From the NCBI GenBank assembly GCA_029863825.1, contig JAOTUP010000192.1, positions 1 through 5,131 on the forward strand: 5,131 nucleotides of DNA, in the 5' to 3' direction. This DNA is from Acidobacteriota bacterium (GTDB taxonomy: Bacteria; Acidobacteriota; Thermoanaerobaculia; Multivoradales; JAHEKO01). Below the pieces are notes generated by a model. It ran no database searches and was not told the origin of the DNA. It worked only from the letters and a program-made list of their open reading frames with translations. Numbering within the stretch: position 1 is the first letter of the stretch; the number at the start of each line of letters is the position of its first letter. Below are positions 1 to 4,653 of the stretch, piece by piece. Both the position numbers and the translations under genes were made by a program.

Positions 1-1
1 G

Positions 2-151
2 AACGGCTCGTCGCCGCCGCCGTTCACAGAGAGGGTCCCGACCTTCCGCGTGCAACTCGACGGCGACAGGGTGCTCGTCGACCCGCGGCCGAACCCCCCC
101 GGCACGCCCGTCGAGCCGGCCCGCATCGCGCAGACGCAGGAGGCTGGATGA
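2..151 (+). CDS. C-terminal fragment of an upstream protein, possibly Rieske iron-sulfur protein (partial at 5' end)
   Basis: The second frame is open from the window edge and gives 49 residues before a TGA at 149-151. The fragment reads NGSSPPPFTERVPTFRVQL, then DGDRVLVDP, then a Pro-rich tail. A proline-rich turn, a short strand pair of the form 'xFRVQLDGDRVLVDP', and a loose tail is how many bacterial Rieske (2Fe-2S) subunits end, and the next gene encodes a membrane-anchored protein with a Cys/His cluster. The cluster-binding CxH...CxxH boxes would lie upstream of the window, so the assignment is an inference from the tail only. The stop codon overlaps the ATGATG start region of the following gene, which indicates one operon with translational coupling. 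That this is a real coding end is fairly sure; that it is Rieske is only moderately likely. Confidence 0.5.
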   Translation, partial: NGSSPPPFTERVPTFRVQLDGDRVLVDPRPNPPGTPVEPARIAQTQEAG

Positions 152-906
152 TGGCCGGGGACAGAGACTTCTACGTCGGCTACCAGAAGCACGCGCCTCC
201 AGACCTGGCGCGATTTGTCCGCCGCCTCGTCGTAATGGTCGTGGTGCTCGCCGCTGCGCTCGGCGCGGTGCTCGTGGCAGTGCAGAACCGGTTCGATCCC
301 GGGGTCTTCGAATTCGGCGTCGTCAAGAGCTTCGAGGGAGTGCTTCGGGAGCGACCGCATCCACTTCTCACCCTTGATCCTCCGCTCGAAGTCGGAGACG
401 CGAAGACCTCACGCTTCTATCTCGTCGCGTTCGGCAAGCATGGTGCTGACCGTGAAGTCGCCGGACTCGACGGGAGGCGGATCCGACTCCAGGGCTCGCT
501 CATCTACCGCGAGGGCGAGACCATGATCGAGGTCGCGAGCGGCAGCGTCGAGCCCCTGGAACCGACTCCGGCAACGGCGATCGAAGGCACCGATCTCGGG
601 ACGCAGACGCTTCGCGGCGAGATCGTCGACAGCAAGTGCTTCCTCGGAGTGATGAAGCCCGGACGCGGCAAACCGCACCGCGCGTGCGCGACGCGGTGCA
701 TCAGCGGCGGCATACCGCCCATTTTGCGGGTCGAGACGGCAGCCGGGGACTTCCGCCATTTCCTCCTCGTCGATCAAGACGGTCATGCCGTCAACGATCG
801 CATCCTCGACCTGGTGGCCGAGCCTGTCGAGATCACCGGCCGGGTCTTTCGCCAGGGCGATCTGCTGACGTTGTTGGCCGATCCAGCGGATTATCACCGA
901 CTTTAG
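148..906 (+). CDS. Membrane-anchored envelope protein with two related halves and a C/H-x2-C-x3-C cluster
   Basis: This is a 252-residue protein of no named family that I can assign. The N-terminus carries a DFYVGY motif (7-12), then one hydrophobic helix at about 27-45 preceded by Arg-Phe-Val-Arg-Arg. This predicts a short cytoplasmic tail and a periplasmic body. The body has two similar halves (about 62-132 and 155-245). Each is built as a short strand, a [Y/F]LxV segment with 'GKHGADREV' or 'QDGHAVNDR', then a 'GxxxRxxG' strand pair, suggesting duplicated small beta-barrel (OB-like) domains. The second half contains an inserted cluster with C164, H177, C180 and C184, a plausible metal or heme site. 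The upstream gene ends at TGA 149-151 inside the start region. AGGAGG at 138-143 is 4 nt from ATG 148 but 7 nt from ATG 151, so initiation at 151 (251 residues) is equally or more likely. The tight coupling suggests it works with the upstream, possibly Rieske, redox protein. Confidence 0.85.
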   Translation: MMAGDRDFYVGYQKHAPPDLARFVRRLVVMVVVLAAALGAVLVAVQNRFDPGVFEFGVVKSFEGVLRERPHPLLTLDPPLEVGDAKTSRFYLVAFGKHGADREVAGLDGRRIRLQGSLIYREGETMIEVASGSVEPLEPTPATAIEGTDLGTQTLRGEIVDSKCFLGVMKPGRGKPHRACATRCISGGIPPILRVETAAGDFRHFLLVDQDGHAVNDRILDLVAEPVEITGRVFRQGDLLTLLADPADYHRL

Positions 907-992
907 CCTACGTCTTGCACCGTAACGGTGGCGCGCCGCGGACCAGCGACGCGTTAGACTCCCAGTGAGGTGCACCAGCAACGAAGTAGGCT
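905..992 (+). other. Nested inverted repeats in the gap upstream of selD (possible structured leader or terminator)
   Basis: The 138-bp gap 907-1044 has no gene. It holds an imperfect long inverted repeat. AGCCTAC at 905-911 matches GTAGGCT at 986-992, and pairing continues inward with 913-916 against 980-984 (one bulge at 982) across a G912/A985 mismatch. GCACC 917-921 can then pair with GGTGC 969-973, and TAACG 923-927 with CGTTA 952-956. A competing 13-bp palindrome CACCGT-A-ACGGTG sits at 918-930. No T-tract follows, so an ordinary intrinsic terminator is unlikely. The arrangement could be an RNA fold in the selD leader or an operator. In GC-rich DNA some pairing is expected by chance, so confidence is low. 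Confidence 0.3.
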
Positions 993-1033
993 TCTGCTCG
1001 ACGAGTTCGTGCTCACTCGCTGATCCATGACCT

Positions 1034-1038
1034 AGGAG
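1034..1038 (+). promoter_or_regulatory. Ribosome binding site of selD (AGGAG)
   Basis: AGGAG lies 6 nt before ATG 1045. It fixes the selD start upstream of the in-frame UGA, and so supports UGA readthrough over a shorter protein started downstream. Confidence 0.75.
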
Positions 1039-1044
1039 ACCTCC

Positions 1045-2097
1045 ATGGCACTGCTGAAAAAGAAGAAGACCCTCACCGGACTCGCCAAGACCTGTGGCTG
1101 AGCAGCGAAGATCGGTCCGGCGGCTCTGTCGGACGCGCTCAGTGGGCTGACGCCACCGTCGGACCCGAACCTGCTGGTCGGCATCGAGACGGCTGACGAC
1201 GCCGCCGTCTATCGCCTATCGGACGACCTCGCGGTCATCAGCACCGTCGATTTCATTACCCCGCCCGTCGATGACCCCTACTGGTTCGGCCAAATCTCGG
1301 CGGCCAATTCGATCTCCGACGTCTACTCGATGGGCGGTCGCCCGATCACCGCCCTCAACCTCGTGATGTTCCCGGCCAAGCATCTCGACATGGGGCTCCT
1401 CAAGGAGATCTTGCGTGGCGGCCACGACAAGGCCCTCGAAGCCGGCACCTGTCTGGTGGGCGGCCACACGGTCGAGGACGACGAGCCGAAGTACGGCCTG
1501 TGCGTCAACGGTACGGTCCACCCCGACAAGATCATCACCAACGCCGGCTCACAACCGGGCGACGTGCTGATCCTCACCAAGGCGCTGGGCACCGGTGTGC
1601 TGTTCAACGCCGTGCGTTCCGGGCGGTTCCGCTTCGCGGATCTCGAGCGCGACACCCTGCCGACGGTCGCTGCCCTCAACGGACCGGCGATGGAGACAGC
1701 ACTCGGCTTTCACCTTCATGCCTGCACGGATGTGACCGGGTTCGGTATCGCGGGCCATCTCTTCGAGATCGCCCGCGGCTCGCACGCCACCGTGCGGCTC
1801 GACTACTCGAGCCTCCCCGTCTATCCCGGAGCCCTCGAGATGTACAGCAAGGGAGAGGGCACCGGCAGTAACCTGCCGAACCGCGCGATGGTTGCCGACT
1901 CGATGACTCTGCGAGCCGGTCTCTCCACGCCGCAGGAGCAGATCCTCTTCGATCCCCAGACTTCCGGTGGGCTCCTGCTGTCGGTGCCGGGAGGCGAAGC
2001 GGAGGAACTTGCTCGCGCCCTGGCGGCCGCGGGCGTGGCGACTGCGGCACTTGTTGCGGAGGTCGTCGAGGGGCCGCCGGCGCTCGACGTCATCTGA
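1045..2097 (+). CDS. selD: Selenophosphate synthetase SelD, selenocysteine-containing (UGA at 1099-1101)
   Basis: SelD makes selenophosphate from selenide and ATP, the selenium donor for selenocysteine (and for selenouridine in tRNA). The frame from ATG 1045 to TGA 2095-2097 gives 350 residues, the usual family length, if the internal TGA at 1099-1101 is read as Sec19. The N-terminus is MALLKKKKTLTGLAKTCG-U-AAKIGP. Sec19 aligns with catalytic Cys17 of E. coli SelD, and K22 with its essential Lys20. Other hallmarks are DD51/52 in TADDAAVY, D69 in STVDFITPPVDDP, D92 in NSISDVYSMGG, the GGHTVEDDEP stretch, D229 in CTDVTGFGIAGHL, and DPQTSGGLLLSV near the C-terminus. All match Mg-ATP-binding residues of the family. 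Cys17, two residues before Sec, forms a C-G-U motif that could make a selenenylsulfide. A SECIS-like hairpin follows the UGA. A standard gene caller would stop at the UGA and start downstream, for example at ATG 1330, losing the active site. The stop is one base before the next gene's GTG, indicating an operon. Confidence 0.95.
1099..1101 (+). other. In-frame UGA selenocysteine codon (Sec19 of SelD)
   Basis: TGA sits between the codons for C17-G18 and A20-A21-K22. SelD homology continues in the same frame on both sides, and the codon falls exactly at the family's catalytic Cys/Sec position. This argues for selenocysteine rather than a nonsense mutation. Confidence 0.93.
1104..1139 (+). promoter_or_regulatory. 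Bacterial SECIS element (SelB-binding hairpin) within selD
   Basis: Directly after the UGA, GTCCGGC (1115-1121) pairs with GTCGGAC (1128-1134): five Watson-Crick pairs, one G-U pair, then C-G. The stem closes a 6-nt loop GGCUCU (1122-1127). Counting the UGA as positions 1-3, the loop guanines fall at 24-25, close to the G23-U24 of the E. coli fdhF element, whose loop is AGGUCU. A lower helix AGCG (1104-1107) with CGCU (1136-1139) is possible below an asymmetric internal loop. Position, stem length and loop guanines fit a SelB-recognised bacterial SECIS; folding energy was not computed. Confidence 0.8.
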
Positions 2098-2098
2098 C

Positions 2099-2878
2099 GT
2101 GGAGATCCTCATTCTCATCGCCGGACTCGGCGTCGCAACCGGGTTCCTCTCCGGGCTGCTGGGCATCGGCGGCGGCATCATCATGGCGCCGCTGCTGCTC
2201 TACGCTCCACTCTTTTTCGGACTCGAACCACTGACCATGCGGACGGTGGCCGGACTGACGATCGTCCAGGGACTGGCAGCCTGCATCTCGGGCGCCCTCA
2301 CCCACCGCCGCTTCCAGTTCGTGTCGAGTCGTCTCGTCCTCTCCATGGGTACGAGCATCTTCGCTGCCGCGGCCCTGGGCGGCGCCGCCGCGCGTTTCGT
2401 CTCCAATGAGTTCCTGCTGGCCGTCTTCGGGGCACTTGCGGTCGCCGCCGCGGTCCTCATGCTGGTTCCAATGCGACAGGACAGCGAGCTACCCGACGCG
2501 ACCGAGTTGGCTTTTTCGCGATCCCGCGCCGTCGCCAGCGCCACCGGTGTCGGGCTTCTGGGAGGTTTGGTGGGCCAGGGCGGATCCTTCATCCTCATTC
2601 CGCTGATGACCGCCTTCGTCCGCATCCCGACTCGTATCGCCATCGGCAGCAATCTGGCCATCGTCCTGCTTTCAACTGCCGCCGCCTTCATCGGCAAAGC
2701 GGTTACCGGGCAGATCGAATGGCTATTGGCTGCCCCGCTGGTATTGACCGTGGTGCCGGCGGCGCACATCGGGAGTAGAGTCAGCCGTAAAGTCGCCGTT
2801 CTTAAACTCCGCAGAGTGCTGGCGGTTCTCATCGGGATCGCCGCGCTACGAATCTGGGTGTCGGTCCTGTCGTCTTGA
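2099..2878 (+). CDS. TSUP (TauE/SafE-type) membrane permease, coupled to selD
   Basis: This is a 259-residue polytopic inner-membrane protein of the TauE/SafE (TSUP, DUF81) family. Known members move sulfite, sulfoacetate, thiosulfate or related sulfur anions. The family's two-fold repeat is visible. The first signature is SGLLGIGGGIIMAPLL at about 18-33, and the second is GLLGGLVGQGGSFILIPLM at about 152-170, each at the start of a half with several hydrophobic helices. The linker between halves (about 125-145) is polar. Length is normal. I chose GTG 2099 because the protein then starts just before the first helix, one base after the selD stop, and because the longer upstream frame would lie inside selD. 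No good Shine-Dalgarno stands near the GTG, so translation probably depends on ribosomes finishing selD. The placement suggests a selenium or sulfur oxyanion substrate, which is an inference; general sulfite export is the alternative. Confidence 0.9.
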   Translation: MEILILIAGLGVATGFLSGLLGIGGGIIMAPLLLYAPLFFGLEPLTMRTVAGLTIVQGLAACISGALTHRRFQFVSSRLVLSMGTSIFAAAALGGAAARFVSNEFLLAVFGALAVAAAVLMLVPMRQDSELPDATELAFSRSRAVASATGVGLLGGLVGQGGSFILIPLMTAFVRIPTRIAIGSNLAIVLLSTAAAFIGKAVTGQIEWLLAAPLVLTVVPAAHIGSRVSRKVAVLKLRRVLAVLIGIAALRIWVSVLSS

Positions 2879-2888
2879 GACACCGCTC

Positions 2889-3161
2889 ATGGACGAGGCC
2901 GCACCGCGCCTCCGAGGAGCTGGTCAACTCAGATTCCCGCCGCGCCTGCTTGAGTTACCTTGGGAGCAGTCGGCGGAGACCGACCATCTCGCCGAGCTTC
3001 GAGCTTCCGGGCTGACGACGACACGACCCGACACTCAGACGATCTACTACCGCCTCTCCGACGTACTCGCCGGGCCAGAGGCGCTGACTCGTCAGCCTCG
3101 ATACGTCGTGGCGAAAGCGCGATGCCCCGGCCCTTCCCACTCCCCTCTCAACGCCGGCTAG
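2889..3161 (+). pseudogene. Probable degenerate ArsR-family (winged helix) regulator
   Basis: This 90-codon frame begins 10 bases after the permease stop. Residues 1-23 (MDEAAPRLRGAGQLRFPPRLLEL) resemble helix 1 of ArsR/SmtB regulators, which commonly read 'MDEAAxRxRALGHPxRLRLLEL'. Residues 27-45 (QSAETDHLAELRASGLTTT) resemble the recognition helix. IYYRLSD at 52-58 is the typical ArsR wing ending. Between these, about 16-18 residues covering the first half of the helix-turn-helix appear to be missing at about P24-W25. The tail after about residue 60 is Pro/Arg-rich and unlike the dimerisation helix. No Shine-Dalgarno is evident. I read this as a broken regulator gene whose ancestor probably controlled the permease operon. 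ArsR proteins such as BigR/SqrR regulate sulfur permeases elsewhere. A chance frame is less likely, given three ordered motif matches. Confidence 0.55.
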
Positions 3162-3174
3162 GAGCCCGACGGCC

Positions 3175-3654
3175 TCACAGCTCTTTCGGCAGTCCGCCGG
3201 TGACTCCGAGAATCCAGCGCATGCACTTGTGGCCCAGGTCGGCTTTGCTTCCGAACATCAGCGGACACCCGTTGGGGATGACCGTAATCCCGTGCTCGCG
3301 GCAGAATCGGGTCGCCGCCTCGGATGCGCTGCTGTTTCCGGCGCCAAAAAGAGCGTTGTTGTGCATCCACACGTGGGACACGCCGGCCTCGGCGCACTGC
3401 CGAACCACTTTCTCAGCCGCGGTGGGAGGGGTGACGATCACGACGGCGTCCACACCACCGGGAATCGCCTCGAGATCCGGGTAGCACGTCTGCCCTGCCA
3501 GGATCTTGGCCTTGGGGTTGACGGGGACCACGTCATGTCCCCGAGCGCGCAATGCCTTGAAGATGGCGTTGCCGGTTCCCTTCTTCCGCGACACCCCCAC
3601 TACGGCCATTCGCTTCTGAGCCAGAAAGCCCTCTGCCAACTCTGCCAGCAACAT
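3175..3654 (-). CDS. CoA-binding domain protein (YccU-like Rossmann fold)
   Basis: This 159-residue cytoplasmic protein belongs to the CoA_binding (succinyl-CoA synthetase-like Rossmann) family. The nucleotide-binding segment is AVVGVSRKKGTGNAIFKAL (17-35), followed by GHDVVPVNPKA (39-49), a DAVVIVTPP strand-turn, a 'VSHVWMHNNALFG' strand, and GITVIPNGCPLMFG with the family's conserved Cys at 130. The end, HKCMRWILGVTGGLP, matches the common C-terminus of this group. Length is close to the family norm. GGAGGG (complement of 3661-3666) lies 6 nt before the ATG, a strong Shine-Dalgarno that fixes the start. Members bind CoA or a related nucleotide, but their cell role is largely unknown; some relatives take part in protein acylation or metabolic sensing. 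It follows the ASCH-like gene on the same strand after 93 bp. It is convergent with the ArsR remnant. Confidence 0.9.
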   Translation of the reverse strand: MLLAELAEGFLAQKRMAVVGVSRKKGTGNAIFKALRARGHDVVPVNPKAKILAGQTCYPDLEAIPGGVDAVVIVTPPTAAEKVVRQCAEAGVSHVWMHNNALFGAGNSSASEAATRFCREHGITVIPNGCPLMFGSKADLGHKCMRWILGVTGGLPKEL

Positions 3655-3660
3655 GATTTA

Positions 3661-3666
3661 CCCTCC
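3661..3666 (-). promoter_or_regulatory. Strong ribosome binding site (GGAGGG) of the CoA-binding protein gene
   Basis: Read on the minus strand, GGAGGG stands 6 nt before ATG 3654-3652. It is the best Shine-Dalgarno match in the right half of the window and fixes the start. Confidence 0.7.
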
Positions 3667-3687
3667 AACGAAGCCAACTGTGCGCCT

Positions 3688-3729
3688 TTTCGCGCCCGTA
3701 TTCAAGGGGTAGCACAGAGCCACGCGAAA
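3688..3729. repeat. Perfect 7-bp inverted repeat TTTCGCG/CGCGAAA with 28-bp spacer
   Basis: TTTCGCG at 3688-3694 and CGCGAAA at 3723-3729 frame part of the 93-bp gap between the ASCH-like stop and the CoA-binding protein start. The repeat could be two half-sites of an operator upstream of the CoA-binding gene, or a weak end-of-gene structure. The spacer is long for a terminator loop and no T-run follows. Confidence 0.25.
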
Positions 3730-3747
3730 CTCCGCCACCCCGCGGAC

Positions 3748-4344
3748 TCACTCCGGTCCCTGGCCTCGCGCTCTGCCCGCCAGGTAGGCCTCCCCGCGCG
3801 GTGCGAGTCGATACCCGATCCCGAGGCTCTGCGTGAGACCGAGGTCTTTGAGCCTTCTGACCTTTGTCTTGAACCACTTGGTCTCGAAGCCGGCGCTCGC
3901 GGCCAGGTCGGCGGCTCGGGTCGCGGGTTTCTCAGCGATCAGCCGCAGGACTGTCTCGGTCCACGGACCTCCGGGACTGGCCGTGTCGAACCGGGCCAGG
4001 CGCGTGTCGATGTCGGCGATCTCTTCTCCCGTCAGACCCGCCCGGTTCCTCAGGTCCTCACGCGGATCCGGACCGGACAGACGCAACTCGATCCGGTAGA
4101 TCTGCCCGCCGGAGCGCGTGCGCAACACCTTCAAGAGTCCCTCCCGTGACTCGAATCCGGACCTGCGAGCGTCTTTCTCCGAGATCTCCGACTCCTTCAC
4201 CGCCTCCACGGCTTCGATCGCCAGGACGCCGATCGCAGTGCGAAGGGTTCCACCGTCCTTGACCGTCGGTCGCTGCCATCGCCGAAAGGCCAGATCGATC
4301 TCGCCCCTGGCGATCGCCCTCAGCTCTCGCATCCGGATGAGCAC
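3748..4344 (-). CDS. ASCH-like domain protein with C-terminal winged helix
   Basis: With GTG at 4344-4342 as start this is a 198-residue soluble protein. The N-terminal half begins with a hydrophobic strand (VLIRMRELRAIA), then G14-E-I-D-L-A-F-R21, aligned to the ASCH signature GxKxxExR with Lys and Glu lost. RRWQRPTV and a 'GVLAIEAVEAV' strand follow. ASCH domains are beta-barrels related to the PUA fold and are thought to bind RNA or modified nucleosides. The C-terminal part (about 128-188) reads as a winged helix: VLRLIAEKPATRAADLA, FKTKVRRLKDLGLTQ, and a GYRLAPRGEAYL wing. The start is chosen because GAGAGG is 9 nt before this GTG. GTG 4350 is too close to it, and GTG 4404 would add an unconserved-looking tail; ATG 4332 is another option. 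The product may be an RNA- or DNA-binding regulator, but no function is established. It is probably upstream in the same transcript as the CoA-binding gene. Confidence 0.8.
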   Translation of the reverse strand: MLIRMRELRAIARGEIDLAFRRWQRPTVKDGGTLRTAIGVLAIEAVEAVKESEISEKDARRSGFESREGLLKVLRTRSGGQIYRIELRLSGPDPREDLRNRAGLTGEEIADIDTRLARFDTASPGGPWTETVLRLIAEKPATRAADLAASAGFETKWFKTKVRRLKDLGLTQSLGIGYRLAPRGEAYLAGRARGQGPE

Positions 4345-4653
4345 GAGCACGATCCTCTCATTTCCTCGGAAAGGACGGACAAATGACTGGCGTGCGATGG
4401 GCACGTGCTCCTCGAGGTCTCGACCATGTCGGCTCTGTCCGTTGGGCCCTCCGGGGTGCCATTCTTCTTACGACGATGAGAGACTCAGCCCGGGAAGAAC
4501 CGTCAGGAAACGCCGAAGATGGGGGCCCAATGCTCAGTCTGATCTCAAGTTCTTCGACTACTCTGGCTGCGAGCTATACACCGGAGCTCGCGGCGAGAGC
4601 CCAGCCCGATCTGGAACGACGCCAGCTACATGTATGACCGCAGGGTGGAAGAG
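4345..4653. other. Divergent intergenic region without a convincing gene
   Basis: This stretch of about 310 bp separates the leftward ASCH-like gene from the rightward secreted-protein gene, so it should hold promoters for both. Short open frames here show no recognisable domain, and their only start codons lack ribosome sites. A TATACA box at 4575-4580 is the one promoter-like element that stands out. No repeats or RNA genes were recognised. Confidence 0.5.
4554..4580 (+). promoter_or_regulatory. Candidate sigma-70-type promoter for the secreted-protein gene
   Basis: TATACA at 4575-4580 is a reasonable -10 box (4/6 matches to TATAAT). TCGACT at 4554-4559 matches TTGACA at 4/6 with a 15-bp spacer, shorter than ideal. 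The pair lies about 75 bp before ATG 4654 in an otherwise GC-rich stretch. Support is only by motif. Confidence 0.25.

Noticed and set aside
915..960. Promoter for selD with TTGCAC (915-920) and TAGACT (955-960).
   Set aside because: The boxes are 34 bp apart, twice the normal spacing, so they cannot act as one sigma-70 promoter.
409..981. A leftward open frame of 190 codons over the 148-906 gene.
   Set aside because: It is antisense to a gene with a strong ribosome site, a membrane helix and ordered motifs; its own product shows no recognisable feature.
960..1030. A tRNA-like stretch (GAGTTCGTGCTC) before selD, considered as tRNA-Sec.
   Set aside because: No acceptor stem, D-arm or proper TTCRA loop can be built around it.
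1330..2097. A shorter selD starting at ATG 1330.
   Set aside because: It would lack the ribosome site, the catalytic Cys/Sec position, the essential Lys and three metal-binding aspartates, whereas SelD homology runs unbroken upstream to ATG 1045 through the UGA.
1967..2878. A longer form of the permease starting inside selD.
   Set aside because: The extra N-terminal residues are Arg-rich, unlike TSUP proteins, and lie wholly within the conserved selD end in another frame. GTG 2099 starts right at the first membrane helix.
3150..3172. A GCCG...CGGC hairpin as a terminator between the convergent ArsR remnant and CoA-binding gene.
   Set aside because: Only four pairs form and no T-run follows on either strand.
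3229..4149. A long rightward open frame (306 codons) opposite the CoA-binding and ASCH-like genes.
   Set aside because: It is antisense to two genes with recognisable domains and ribosome sites, has no domain of its own, and reflects the high GC content.
4383..4637. A small rightward gene of 84 codons in the divergent gap.
   Set aside because: It has no ribosome site, an odd Ser/Thr and Arg mix and no motif. It more likely lies in promoter DNA.
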